From the NCBI RefSeq assembly GCF_024362695.1, contig NC_065417.1, positions 3,651,001 through 3,715,000 on the forward strand: a DNA stretch of 64,000 nucleotides. The letters run 5' to 3'. This DNA is from Pectinophora gossypiella. Its lineage: Eukaryota; Arthropoda; Insecta; Lepidoptera; Gelechiidae. Below are positions 40,601-51,590 of this stretch, piece after piece. Within the stretch, counting starts at the first letter, position 1, and each line of letters begins with the position of its first letter. The position numbers and the translations under genes are program-made. The notes beneath the pieces are model-generated. The model did no database searches, had not been told where the DNA came from, and saw only the letters and a program-made list of their open reading frames with translations.

Positions 40601-40602
40601 TA

Positions 40603-40625
40603 ATTTGGTCCTTCGAGAGCCGGTG
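40603..40625 (+). promoter_or_regulatory. possible primer-binding site
   Basis: TTTGGTCCTTCGAGAGCCGG starts two bases after the 5' LTR. A TGG trinucleotide opposite a tRNA CCA end is expected here. I cannot name the tRNA with confidence. Confidence 0.5.
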
Positions 40626-41250
40626 CAAGCGTTCCAGTGCGGAATTTCATCGCGAGTTAACAAAAATTAAAATTTTCGGCGGGCGGCGGTGGCAGGACGT
40701 TATACATTTCGTCAAGATTTCGTCTTGAATCCGACCGACTACGCTGCGAGAACGAGTCCAAAAGAATACGAACCAAGAAACCGTGAGTGCATACGCAAAT
40801 ATACTCAGAGGAAGTGCAAGAAGATATCCAGTGAGCTGCAAATTATTATTATTAGCTTCACTGCAAGAATTCTAGAAACATCTTTTTTTGCTACCTATCG
40901 GAAATCGGTAAGCTGAAACGAAACGCAAGAACTAGCAATAGTAACACTACACGATCGAAAAGTGAGTTCGGGGTGAGTTTCGATCTCACTCGCTCCACAA
41001 GCTTCATCGCAGGAGTGAGCGGGACGCAAGATCATCGGCCTTCGGACATCTCGTTCGATACGAAAAATCGTTCGCGTGTATTGTTTATGGTTTTATTTTT
41101 TTTATAGCGTAGCGTTGTTCGTTCTTTTTCATATTTTATCCGCCATTACGTTTGTACATTTTACATTCAACGAAAAAATAATTGTTTGTAACGAAATTAC
41201 TAACGTAGCGATATATTTACAAGTAAAAATAAGTTTAAAGTTTTGTAAAC

Positions 41251-44200
41251 ATGGCAGAGGAGAAGGAGAAAGAGAAATTAAGCACACTTGTTGCCAAACG
41301 TGGATACATAAAAGGTACGCTTACACGAATTCATAAATTTGTTACTGATTCCCATGAATTGTCTGTTGTATCTTCGAAATCACAATTAGAAGCCAAACTA
41401 AATCATTTAGTAAACACATTTACTCAGTACGAAAACCTCAATTGCCAAATTTCAGTTCTCAACCAAAATGATATCGAGGATTTTGGAAAAGTCGAGGAAA
41501 TATTTTACTTTTCCAAGGCCATGTTACTTGACGCAATTGAAAAACGCAACAAGAACGACTCCTCTTCTACTCCTCCGCCAAGTACATCCAGCGTAAACGA
41601 CAGGAAACTCAAACTTCCTGCAATAAACATAGAAATATTTGATGGTAAGTCCTGTGCAAAATATGTAACATTCATAAACCTATTTAACTCGTTAATTGAT
41701 AGTGATACTAAGCTAGATAACATACAGAAGCTTCATTATCTCAGAACATATTTAAAAGACGAAGCATTTAACATCATAAGTGAACTACCGTTGACGCAAA
41801 CCAGTTACTTGGAAGCCCTCAGGTTATTAAAAGAACGCTATTATAACAGGCACAAAATTATCAATGAACATGTGTCATTATTGTTAGATTTGCCCACGTT
41901 AGGGAGGGGTAGCAATGTTAGAGATTTTGTATCACAAATTAAACAGACGCTCGCAGCTTTGAAAAACTTAAACATTAACGTTGAGTCATGGGATCCTATC
42001 CTAACTATTATTTTATTACGCAAATTAGATGGATTCACATCCCGCGCCTTCCAACTCGAAAGGGAGATTGGGAAGGAGCCAACAGTTGCCGAATTGTTAG
42101 CATTCCTCGAGAAACGAGCTCTAGCTGCAGAAAATTCTCCGGCAACTGCAAGCAATTGGAAGCCTGCTTCAAGACTGGCAGTCAACATAGCAGTCCAGGG
42201 ATCATCCTGCAAGAAATGTAAGTCGACTGCACATAAATTATATAGTTGCAAAAGTTTTCAACTACTGCCATCAGCAGAGCGAATACAATTTGTCAAAGAC
42301 AATAATTTATGCAATGTTTGTTTAAACAAACACAATGGGAGATGCAAGTTTCACTTCAGGTGCAATCTTTGCAAGAATGACCATAATACATTGGTGCATC
42401 CTGAAGTCATTTCCACACCAGTAACATTATTTTCCAATGTCAATAATAATGTGTTGCTCCCTACAGCACAGGTGAAGCTGTTCACAAAGGACAACAGAGA
42501 AGTACATGTAAAGGCAATACTTGACTCCGGGTCACAAGCATCCCTAGTCACAAGCAAAGTTATTGATGTACTAAAATTGACCCCCATGCAATCTGACACC
42601 AATATCGTGGGAGTCACAAATTCAATTAATAATGTCAAATATTCCATACCTCTGGAAGTGTCATCACTGGTATCAGATTTTAAAACCACAGTAAATTTTC
42701 ATGTTGTTGACAAAATTACTTGCAAGTTGCCCCAACAACCCATAGACTTGACAAAATTAAAGATTCCCCCTGGTGTACAACTGGCTGACAAAACATTTAA
42801 TGCGCCATCCGAGATAAACATGCTGATGGGTGCTGATGTGTTTTTCCAGGTGCTCCTGCCATCTACTCCGACGACGAGCACACAGCCGCCGAGCCAGCCC
42901 TCGTACCAGCCATCGAGGCAGCCGTTGTGTCAGCCGCTGAACCAGCCATCGTGCCAGCCGCCGCCGAGCCAATCGCAGCAGCATGAGCAAAAAGATTCAG
43001 CCTTACCTATAATTACTAACACCAGGTTTGGTCATATAGTGGGGGGTGCTTTACCAATATTCAACAAGAGTAAAAACAATGCTAATTGCAATATAATATC
43101 ATTGCATTGTCACACATGCGATAACGATATCAGTGAGCTAAATGAAAATATAAAAAACTTCTGGAAATTAGAGGATGTTCCCCAAATACTAAGTGACAAA
43201 TGCAGTGAATCAGAGCAAGCTGAATTAATTTTTTCTAACTCTGTAAAACTTGAAAATAATAAGTTTCAAGTTGATATTCCATTAAAAGTAAACCTTAATG
43301 AGGTCAATCACACCTTAGGTAGCTCTTTTGATCTTGCATTATTTAGATTTCTTAGCTTAGAAAAAAGGCTACACAAAAATATTAATTTACTAACTCAATA
43401 TCAAAATTTCATTGATGAATACATTGACTTAGGCCAAGCGCACTATGTTGATATTAATTCATACGATTTTTCTAAAGACCCTGTATATTTTCTCCCTCAC
43501 CACCCAGTGGTAAATGAGGCAAGCAAGAGTACACCCATGAGAGTAGTTTTCAATGGCTCCATGCGAACAAATAAAGGTGTATCATTAAATGACATACAGC
43601 TTAATGGGCCTAAAGTTCAGCGTGATCTTTTTGACATATTAATGTTGTTTAGATTTGGAGAATACATGGTTACTACAGACATCAGGCGCATGTTTAGGAA
43701 CATTAATATAAATCCTGCACATAAACCACTTCAAAACATACTGTGGCGAAATAACTTGCATGAGGAAATTCGGTGTATATGCTTAGATACTGTTACTTAC
43801 GGTTTAAAAAGCTCGAGCTATCTCGCGACACGGTGCTTACTTGAGTTAGCTAATAGGTTTGAGCATGAACTCCCTCTAGCTTCTTTTGTTATTAGAAACT
43901 GTACATATATAGATGATGTGCTATATAGCAATTCAAACTTAGATATTTTAATTGAAACCAAAAGACAGTTGTGTGCAATGTTAAAGTATGGAAGCTTAGA
44001 AGCTCATAAGTGGTCTTCAAATCAAGCCAGTGTTCTGTCAGATATACCAATTGAAAAACAACATTTTGATAGTTTAGATTTTGAACAAGATTGTAATTTT
44101 AATATGAAAACTTTAGGTTTGCAAATGAACTTGAAACAAGATTCTTTCACTATTTCAAGTCCTGATAATTCGTCATCAGAAAATATCACAAAAAGCACGG

Positions 44201-45825
44201 TCTTAAGTTGTATCGCGCGGTTCTATGATCCCCTAGGTTTTGCTAGTCCGATTATAATTAAGGCTAAGGCTATTATGCAAAGATTATGGGAAGACAAGTT
44301 AGATTGGAATGCTCCTGCACCCAAAGAAATTGTTCATGACTGGCTACAATTTTCTAACAACTTAGCTAGCATGCAACCTATTCATTTAGATAGAAATATA
44401 CCAATACCAGAGACAGCTGTTGCAGTACAACTCATTGGGTTCGCCGATGCGTCCTCCACTACTGGCTACGGGTGCTGTCTATACTTACGTGTGGTGGACA
44501 CAACAGGTAATGCAAAACTTTTCTTACTCTGCTCCAAGTCACGAATAAACCCACGCGCAAAGCCACTCACCGTCCCCAGGCTCGAACTGCATGCAGCACT
44601 GTTGTTGGCGAAGCTTGTTTCTAAGGTATATGATACACTTCATATAAAAATAAAAATTGACAATGTTTATCTGCACAGTGATTCGAAAATCGTGCTCGCT
44701 TGGATCGAGACAGATTTAACAAGGCTTCAGGCTTATATTTCAAACAGAGTGAGAGCAATTAAGGAGTTAACAGGTAACTGGAAATGGCTGTACGTACAGT
44801 CACGAGACAATCCCGCTGACCTCATCAGTCGTGGTGTGGATCCGCAAGTACTTCCCGGCTGCGCCCTCTGGTGGAATGGTCCGACGTTCCTGCAAGAAAG
44901 GGAGTATCAATTTGAAAACAATAATGTATACTTACCGTTAGAAAACTTACCTGAAATGAAGACTGCTCCTTCCTCTGCGTCCCCCGCTGATGTAGTCCTT
45001 CTCACTGTAAAAGAAAATGAGTTCCTGCGATCCTTTATTAACAGGTACTCAGATATTAATAAAATGACACGTATCATGGCGTACATTCTTAGATATCGTG
45101 ATAATCTCCGATTAAAGGTAAAAGATAAAAATATTACATTTGAAAAAAGACATCTTTCTACACAAGAATTACAAAGGGCATTAATTGAGATTATCAAATA
45201 CGATCAGAGTATTCATTTTCATAATGAGATTAATTCATTACAACTGCAAAAAGAGGTAAGTGGTTCTTTAAAGTCCTTACATCCATTTTTAGACAACGAG
45301 AATCTTTTAAGAGTAGGCGGAAGGCTTCATAACTCCGATATTAGTTATGCACAGAAACACCCTATCATTTTAGTGAAGGGCTCTATTATTACCGAATTGA
45401 TAATTCGTAGCGAACATGCTAGGCTGTTACACGCTGGTCCCAAATTGTTGTTATCAAGCCTTAACCAAAAGTATTGGATTGTAAACGGCATAAGAGAGGT
45501 AAAAAAGGTAACACACAAGTGCATCACTTGTTTCAAGTTAAAAGCGTTAGCATCTAAACAATTGATGGGATCTTTGCCGAGTGATAGAGTTGTTCGTCCC
45601 TTGCGAGCATTTCAAAAGGTAGGATTAGATTTTACTGGAAGTATTGAGGTTAAACAGTCGCGAATTAGACGTTCTGTCATAGGAAAAGGCTATATTCTTG
45701 TATTCGTCTGCTTTAGCACCAAAGCTGTGCACCTTGAGCTAGCTTCTGATCTCACCACTGCTACCTTTCTCGCGTGTTTTAAGAGGTTCATATCTCGAAG
45801 GGGCTTACCAAGTGACTTACGATAA
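41251..45825 (+). CDS. BEL/Pao gag-pol polyprotein, truncated
   Basis: A 1,524-residue frame encodes a retrotransposon gag-pol. In order: gag-like DUF1759 region (about 118-290, with LPAINIEIFDG); cysteine-rich zinc-knuckle region (about 320-385); aspartic protease (DUF1758) with AILDSGSQASLV near 422-433; reverse transcriptase with the YIDDVL catalytic motif at about 886; RNase H with FADASS at about 1063 and LHSDSKIVLAWI later; integrase zinc-binding H-H-C-C region (about 1387-1425, HKCITCFK); and the first catalytic Asp of the integrase core in GLDFTG (about 1459). It stops at SDLR, just before the second integrase Asp; the rest lies in the +1 frame at 45,812. ATG chosen as the first in frame after a leader of about 650 bp. 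Proline-glutamine-rich repeats occur around residues 545-575. Protein processed by its own protease in intact relatives. Confidence 0.93.
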   Translation: MAEEKEKEKLSTLVAKRGYIKGTLTRIHKFVTDSHELSVVSSKSQLEAKLNHLVNTFTQYENLNCQISVLNQNDIEDFGKVEEIFYFSKAMLLDAIEKRNKNDSSSTPPPSTSSVNDRKLKLPAINIEIFDGKSCAKYVTFINLFNSLIDSDTKLDNIQKLHYLRTYLKDEAFNIISELPLTQTSYLEALRLLKERYYNRHKIINEHVSLLLDLPTLGRGSNVRDFVSQIKQTLAALKNLNINVESWDPILTIILLRKLDGFTSRAFQLEREIGKEPTVAELLAFLEKRALAAENSPATASNWKPASRLAVNIAVQGSSCKKCKSTAHKLYSCKSFQLLPSAERIQFVKDNNLCNVCLNKHNGRCKFHFRCNLCKNDHNTLVHPEVISTPVTLFSNVNNNVLLPTAQVKLFTKDNREVHVKAILDSGSQASLVTSKVIDVLKLTPMQSDTNIVGVTNSINNVKYSIPLEVSSLVSDFKTTVNFHVVDKITCKLPQQPIDLTKLKIPPGVQLADKTFNAPSEINMLMGADVFFQVLLPSTPTTSTQPPSQPSYQPSRQPLCQPLNQPSCQPPPSQSQQHEQKDSALPIITNTRFGHIVGGALPIFNKSKNNANCNIISLHCHTCDNDISELNENIKNFWKLEDVPQILSDKCSESEQAELIFSNSVKLENNKFQVDIPLKVNLNEVNHTLGSSFDLALFRFLSLEKRLHKNINLLTQYQNFIDEYIDLGQAHYVDINSYDFSKDPVYFLPHHPVVNEASKSTPMRVVFNGSMRTNKGVSLNDIQLNGPKVQRDLFDILMLFRFGEYMVTTDIRRMFRNININPAHKPLQNILWRNNLHEEIRCICLDTVTYGLKSSSYLATRCLLELANRFEHELPLASFVIRNCTYIDDVLYSNSNLDILIETKRQLCAMLKYGSLEAHKWSSNQASVLSDIPIEKQHFDSLDFEQDCNFNMKTLGLQMNLKQDSFTISSPDNSSSENITKSTVLSCIARFYDPLGFASPIIIKAKAIMQRLWEDKLDWNAPAPKEIVHDWLQFSNNLASMQPIHLDRNIPIPETAVAVQLIGFADASSTTGYGCCLYLRVVDTTGNAKLFLLCSKSRINPRAKPLTVPRLELHAALLLAKLVSKVYDTLHIKIKIDNVYLHSDSKIVLAWIETDLTRLQAYISNRVRAIKELTGNWKWLYVQSRDNPADLISRGVDPQVLPGCALWWNGPTFLQEREYQFENNNVYLPLENLPEMKTAPSSASPADVVLLTVKENEFLRSFINRYSDINKMTRIMAYILRYRDNLRLKVKDKNITFEKRHLSTQELQRALIEIIKYDQSIHFHNEINSLQLQKEVSGSLKSLHPFLDNENLLRVGGRLHNSDISYAQKHPIILVKGSIITELIIRSEHARLLHAGPKLLLSSLNQKYWIVNGIREVKKVTHKCITCFKLKALASKQLMGSLPSDRVVRPLRAFQKVGLDFTGSIEVKQSRIRRSVIGKGYILVFVCFSTKAVHLELASDLTTATFLACFKRFISRRGLPSDLR

Positions 45826-46522
45826 CGCTAGTACATTTCGCTGCGCAAGTTCTCAGTTGAACGATTTATACAAACTCTTAGGCTCGCAAAATCATCAAAT
45901 GCAAGTTAATAATTTTGCAGCACAGAATCAGATCAACTTTCATTTTATTCCATCATACTCGCCTGTATTTGGTGGTTTATGGGAAGCCGCTGTTAAGAGT
46001 ACAAAATATCATTTGAAACGCATAGTTCAAAATAGTTTATTAACCTACGAGGAACTAAACACTGTATTAGTACAAATTGAGGCAGTACTCAATTCGAGAC
46101 CTCTGTTACCAATGACTTCTAATCCCGATGACTTCACATATTTAACCCCGGGACATTTTTTAATAGGCACGTCATTAATGACATACCCTGATCATGATGT
46201 AAGTAATAAACCTGTAAGCAAATTAAAAATGTGGAATGTATGTAACAATATGGTGCAATCCTTTTGGAAAATATGGTACAAACACTACTTAAATGTCTTG
46301 CAGTCTAGGCCAAAATGGCAAACAGCTAAGAGCAATATTACGATTGGTTCTCTTGTACTTTTAGTTGAGAATAATTCTCCTCCCTTGAATTGGCCTATGG
46401 CTCGTGTTACACAGATTTTCCCTGGCAAAGATAATCATGTTCGGGCATTTGAAGTGATGACTCCGAATAGAAAGAAACACATTAGGTCTGTAACTAAAGT
46501 GTGTATTTTACCATTAGATTAA
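45812..46522 (+). pseudogene. BEL integrase C-terminal part, out of frame
   Basis: This 236-residue open frame overlaps the end of the upstream frame by 14 bp and is shifted by one. It carries the second catalytic Asp (DNAST, residue 4), the Glu in GGLWEAAVK (residue 58) and the C-terminal DUF5641-type region ending RSVTKVCILPLD. The 53-residue D-to-E spacing is normal for a retroviral-type integrase. The ATG at the start is unlikely to be a real start, since the domain is cut in its middle. A small deletion in this copy explains the break best. A sequencing error or programmed frameshift is possible; I see no obvious slippery heptamer. Confidence 0.85.
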
Positions 46523-46912
46523 GAATATGTTCCTACAATTAATTACTAAAGTTGAATAAGATTGTGTTATTTTTTACTATTATAAAAACTAAGATAATTA
46601 ATCTTTCATACATACTTAGATTCTTTGATACAATGTAAATACAAACATATTTCATTATCCTTAATATGTACAATTTGAAAACTTTCTTAGTTACATATAA
46701 TTATACTTACAGTTACAAGGTATACTTAGTTACAAATAGTATAACTTAAAAATAGTTATAAAGTAAGGTAAAAAGTAAAACTTTGTTTTAAGTTAATAAA
46801 TACTTTAGTTGTCATTCATGCTGGGATTACAATAGTGATAAAATGTAAACTTTTCACATTTATATGTGCTATAATACTTAATTATTATTGTTTCCTTGCT
46901 AGGCCCCCAGCA
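46523..46912 (+). other. BEL non-coding 3' region
   Basis: AT-rich 390 bp between the stop and the 3' LTR. It ends TTGCTAGGCCCCCAGCA. No polypurine tract is recognisable in the last 40 bp. Confidence 0.7.
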
Positions 46913-47069
46913 TGTTGGAAATTATATTTTTTATCTATGGCAACTCAGCCGTAAAAAAAACCTTCTTCTCTCTGCGACATTAAAAATGTTACGTGTGCTC
47001 TTTCGCAATAAATTTATTCAAGTGGATTCGCCGTATTTTATTGTGAAGAAACGATACAAAAACTCTTCA
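46913..47069 (+). repeat. BEL 3' LTR
   Basis: 157 bp, same as the 5' LTR, ending AAAAACTCTTCA directly before the second GTCAC. Confidence 0.95.
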
Positions 47070-47262
47070 GTCACATACCTCCGAAAATGCATTTCTCGGG
47101 AATGTGGGTTTCCTCACAATGTTTTCTTTCACCACAGAGCACGTTATAATCATTTATGATCCAAACATGAATTCGAAAACAAATTCGGCAATTTGCTGGA
47201 TTCTAACCTGCAAGCTCAAAGTGAGAGGCAAGTGTTCTAACAACTGGGCTACCCCGGCCATT
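47070..47262 (-). mobile_element. SINE-4, right piece split by BEL
   Basis: Continues the SINE-4 at 40,368-40,443: ATACCTCCGAAAATGCATTT, CACAATGTTTTCTTTCACCA, then the tRNA-like head around 47,195-47,260 (TAACAACTGGGCTACCCCGG). The small frames 46896-47159 and 47104-47406 cross the junction and are not genes. Confidence 0.8.
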
Positions 47263-47334
47263 CTGTCATTCTCCATCCTTGTCTATCAAAGCCCAATTCT
47301 TCACTTCCTTATAAGACACGACGTTCGCGCCTTC

Positions 47335-47400
47335 TCTATATATATATATATATATATATTTCTATATATATATTTATATATATATATATATTTCTATACT
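47335..47400. repeat. TA microsatellite with TTTC interruptions
   Basis: (TA)n broken by two TTTCTATA segments. Confidence 0.9.
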
Positions 47401-47766
47401 ATATAACAGCTCTAAAAATATATCTGTCAAAAGAGTACATGATCATAATACTTAGTTATCGTGACCGATGCTAAAAAATTCATACAGTTTATTCAAGCGA
47501 TAAAAGGCCCCATAATTCAATCAATCTATCGTCATAGGTCAGTATAACTCACGGTAAAAACTAGATAATTCGCATAATATCGCATAATAAGGCTTTATAA
47601 GAGTAATCACTTGTTCACAATAGACCCGAGTTGACGCTTGGGCGATACATCACTTATGAGTATGACAACTAAATTATGTAAGTACTGTCTGCATAACTGA
47701 CAGGTTAAGATAAACTTTCTTTTGTTTATTTTTTTCGAAACGGTTTTGTTATGTTTTTGTACGCGA
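47401..47766. other. no gene recognised
   Basis: AT-rich, nothing recognised. Confidence 0.5.
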
Positions 47767-47850
47767 TTATTACGTGCTCAGCGATGAAGGAAAGTATCGT
47801 GAAGAAACCCACATGCTCGAAAAATGTGCACACATATTTCAAATGTCACA
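47767..47850 (+). mobile_element. SINE-4 internal scrap
   Basis: TTACGTGCTCAGCGATGAAG, GTATCGTGAAGAAACCCACA. Only the mid-body is present, diverged. Confidence 0.6.
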
Positions 47851-48345
47851 CGACATTCGATCGCCGTGGATATGGAGTTTTATTTTCTTGACAAATTTAT
47901 AAATAGTTGAAATTGTATTTTTACAATTAAGGTACATTAATGTATTTTTTATTATTAAAAATATCTGTAAGTACTTATTTTATAATTATTTCCTATAAAT
48001 TGTATAAGCTATTTAAATATAAAAATAAGATATATAAATCATAATTATATGACATTTCGAAAACAAAGTCCATTTTAACCTCCCAAAGCCAGACATAATA
48101 GCTAAACAATGGGATTTTAAAAGGACCTTTAATCATTTGTTTTATATGCAAACGCTACTAATAAACGTTCTAAGATTTATGGCCCAAGTGCATAAACGAA
48201 TTTATTATTCACTTAAATTCCTTGCAAAGCACAAAAACATGAATTAGACAAATCATTAATATGCATGGAATCAATAAGTTTAGCGGTTTCATCAAACTAA
48301 GAGCCCGGTATGCACTTTCTAATTTGTTAACATTATGCTTGAGGT
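47851..48345. other. no gene recognised
   Basis: AT-rich. Nothing recognised. Confidence 0.5.
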
Positions 48346-48440
48346 GTACATACATAAAATCACGCTTGTAATCCCTGATGGGGTAGACGATACAAGCGAT
48401 CAATAGGTAAAGTAACCCGTAGTATGCCGCAAAAATACAT
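48346..48440. repeat. short LINE or SINE end fragment
   Basis: ACATACATAAAATCACGCTTG then TAATCCCTGATGGGGTAGAC, similar to 3,390-3,445. Confidence 0.4.
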
Positions 48441-49774
48441 ATCGCCAACGCTTTTAGTGACGCGTTACATAAACCAGTTCTATTAGCTCAATTTATCGTA
48501 TAGCGCGCGCTTTGGTTTTGCTTTTAAGCTGACTAAGGTAAACCATGCATCAGTTTATCGCTCAAACAGATTCATTATTTTGAAAAGGATTTTTATGGGC
48601 AATTAAGCTTAAGGAATGCACTAGAAAACCTTTTCAAAGCATTGGAAATTAAATCCGTAAAAAATAGACAAGAAAAAACTTTAATTCAGACATACTTACA
48701 TTTTCTTTTTTTGAACTTAAGATATAAGTAACTATAAATATAAACGAACTCATGTATATATGTCCGATGCAAATTATTTCACTTTCATCCGTAAAGGCAC
48801 TTACGAAATAAACTCGATAAAGGACTTTCCAAGACATGAACCCCAAATACAAGGCTTCGTTTAACTTTCTAATTTCGTGAATAACAGATATTATGCATTT
48901 TTTTTATCTTTGTTACCTTAGTTATTACCCAAGCACAACACATATTTTATCCATTACTATTCTGAGCAAAATAAACAGAAGCAATAAAGGTAGCAACATA
49001 ATTCTATACATATTTTGATCCAAATATCAATATTCATTACTTTGGTAGTTACATAACTATTCAAAAATTTATTATTTAAATTTATTTTGGAAAGTTATGT
49101 ACCTACCAAAGTAATGAGGAAATATTATGTAATTATCACGTTAAAAGTATACGACTAAAGTGGACTGGAATTCCCCTCATTATATCATATCGCATTATTA
49201 TTATTCAAGTTCATCAGGTCATTAATTTCACACTCATTATGTCCTTAACGGTACTTTAAACGCCCATAAGTTTCACTTAATAAAGTAATAATCCAAAAAC
49301 CATTGTGCGCTTACAATATTTGCACTAAAATGACGTAACTGATTTTATGACAGCCATAATTTACCTTTTATTTGTATGTGACATAAAAGCTTATTATTAA
49401 ATTCTGTATAAATATAATTGACGGATGGATGAATACAAAAACGGTCCTTGGGCAAAGCGTTTGTTAGTTCGAAATTCAAAAGCGTGTTAAAGTGACATGT
49501 GACGTTTTGCAGTGCTACCAACTGTCAAGCTTTGCAACATTGTAGCAAAATGGCGGCTGAGCGATGTTCTATATTATTACCACCCAATAACGCCACAAAA
49601 AGCGACACAAACTCATTTGACGCCAGTTACTGTCGTATTAATTATAGTTATTTACCTACGCCGACTCGAGAGCTAAATTAAGACCTAGATCTTATTACAA
49701 TGATATGTTGAAAACCGCCTTTCTATTTGCATATCGAGTTTTTGTTTTATTAATTGCGTACAGTGGGTGTTTTG
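48441..49774. other. no gene; one short inverted repeat
   Basis: About 1.3 kb, AT-rich. ATTCATTACTTTGGTAGTTA near 49,031 pairs with TAGGTACATAACT/ACCAAAGTAATGA-type sequence near 49,095-49,118, around a 40-bp AT loop. No ORF with a domain; the frame at 49499-49681 is unassigned. Confidence 0.5.
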
Positions 49775-49985
49775 GTAGGTATTTTGGGGAAAATATCGTG
49801 AGGAATCCCACATTCCCGAGAAATGCATTTTTGGAGGTATTTGACCTAACCTGTATTCGGCTGGCTCCCTTCGCGAGTTGAAAGGTCAGACATACAGTCG
49901 CTTCTGTAAAAAACCGAAACTGTCAAATCTTCAGGTTAGGTAAACGGACCCTGTGAGAAACGGAATAATGCTAGGGGGATGAGGT
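49775..49985 (+). mobile_element. SINE-4 body, head lost
   Basis: AATATCGTGAGGAATCCCAC, TTTGACCTAACCTGTATTCG, GTCAGACATACAGTCGCTTC, ACCGAAACTGTCAAATCTTC and AACGGAATAATGCTAGGGGG in order, the canonical SINE-4 order in + orientation. Confidence 0.8.
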
Positions 49986-50197
49986 ATTTTGGCGGCACAA
50001 TAATCACACTGAAGAAAAAATAGGTAGGTATAGATAAATATTGCATAATAATATTGCAGACTATTTCTTACTCTACATAATAATGTGTATTACGTATTAA
50101 ACTCCGTAAAAAAAACTTGAGCAATTTGACAGAAGGACTGAAAGTATGCAGCCTAGTGAAAAATAGACATATCCGGAAAATGTATCGTACTGTCTAT

Positions 50198-50643
50198 GGA
50201 ATGCAATTGCGACTTGAGGTCGCAAATTCGAGATCACGCGGGATTGGAAATATCAATCCCGCGAGATCCCGAAATATTCGGGATCTCGTCTAGTTCATAA
50301 AAAAAAATATTTGATTAATATATTTATTTTTAGTATATTTGATTTGATTTGTATTGGTTAGGATGGCTGAAAACGATCAAAACTGCTTGTTTGCGATAGT
50401 GAAGTTAATAAAAACATATATTTTTTTTAAAGAAAACCTTTATTCTTCAATATTACTAACTAAATAATTAAGTTTTATTTGGAAATCAGCATAATCAAAA
50501 CAAAAAGCATAACCCAAGGAGATTCGCCCAATCCCGTCAACCTCGAATGGGTTCTCGTAATGTTATGCTTTGGGATTGATCCCGAAAAAAAACGAGTACC
50601 TACTCGCGAGATCGGAATTCCGCGAGATTGGGATTGCGTTCCC
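50198..50643. mobile_element. GGGATC-type DNA element, copy 2
   Basis: 446 bp with both ends kept: GGAATGCAATTGCGACTTGA at the left and GAGATTGGGATTGCGTTCC at the right. Subterminal CGGGATC and CGCGAGATC words cluster at both ends. Inverted relative to the copy at 6.7 kb. No ORF. Confidence 0.75.
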
Positions 50644-51366
50644 TAGTACTGACAGTTACAGTTGTCAAATTAATCAGACTGCATTTATACAGTCAACGCG
50701 CAAAACCTGTCATATTCTGTAAGTAATTAACAACTTGACAAGGATAGAACGATGTATTCTTGATGACAGATCTGTAATACAAAGCAGCATTTGGTATAAA
50801 TCAAATTGAGTTTCTTATTAACACAGCAACATTGTAGAACACATATATTTTGTCAGTATAAATAGAACTCAATTCGAAGATTAATCTTGTCATATTTAAA
50901 TCATTACTAGGTACGTTTTCCTAGTTCAATTTAGAGTGGTATAAAATTAAGCTATGTGTGCTCTAAGCATGGTAGTTATGACAATAGAGCAGAAATTATG
51001 AATACAGTATAGTGCAAAAGAGTCATACCAAGATTTTTTTTTTGTTTTGGTTTTCCCCGAAAGGCAAGGCAAAGGGAACTATGCCCATTCAGCCATATCT
51101 TATGTATTTTTTTTTCTTGATGATGATTAATGAAATGATGAAAGGTGATGACGATGAATGATGAAATCTAAGCTCCCACCTTCGGAGCAGACTCCTACTC
51201 CGAACCTCAAACGAATTAATTCAAAAGTCCGGATAAACTTTCGAGTTATGAAGCGGCTTGTTGCCACGAAGCGAAAATAGATAGACCAGGTACACTTTGT
51301 TTATTGAATTTTCCGATATAATAACACTATCGCGAATGATTTCCAACTAACTTAATGCGATCATTA
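50644..51366. other. no gene recognised
   Basis: AT-rich, with GATGATGA words around 51,120-51,160. Nothing recognised. Confidence 0.5.
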
Positions 51367-51377
51367 ACCACAAAACA

Positions 51378-51379
<2 letters not shown>
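51367..51379. repeat. Jockey target-site duplication, left
   Basis: ACCACAAAACACC, repeated exactly at 56,937-56,949. Confidence 0.93.

Positions 51380-51417
<38 letters not shown>
51380..51417 (-). repeat. Jockey poly(A) tail
   Basis: A 38-base T-run on the + strand, the pure poly(A) tail of a young insertion. Confidence 0.93.
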
Positions 51418-51418
<1 letters not shown>

Positions 51419-51590
51419 ACGTGACTTATTGTAGATTTGCCGCAGATGGCATTAACTACTTGGCCGGACAAATGGGGAGCGCTGAAGGCTCTCACCCGGT
51501 ACAACGTTTAAGACAACAGGCCTGAGGGTGCCCAGTTGGGCGCGAACCTCGGCTCAGGGCGTCGTCTGAGAGGAAAAATATTTGAAAGAA

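Larger units (their letters stand above)
40444..47069 (+). mobile_element. BEL/Pao LTR retrotransposon, complete
   Basis: 6,626-bp element: 5' LTR, leader, gag-pol frame, integrase-end frame, non-coding 3' region, 3' LTR. The two 157-bp LTRs look identical, so insertion was recent. The 5-bp duplication GTCAC flanks it and it splits a SINE-4. The domain order gag, zinc knuckles, aspartic protease, RT, RNase H, integrase with one long frame and no env is that of BEL/Pao. The frame is broken inside the integrase, so this copy does not encode a complete integrase. I see no classic purine tract before the 3' LTR; the adjoining bases are AGGCCCCCAGCA. Confidence 0.95.

Noticed and set aside
49028..49118. 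Possible MITE around a short inverted repeat
   Set aside because: Arms of only about 25 bp with mismatches, no TSD and no second copy, so I left it as an observation.
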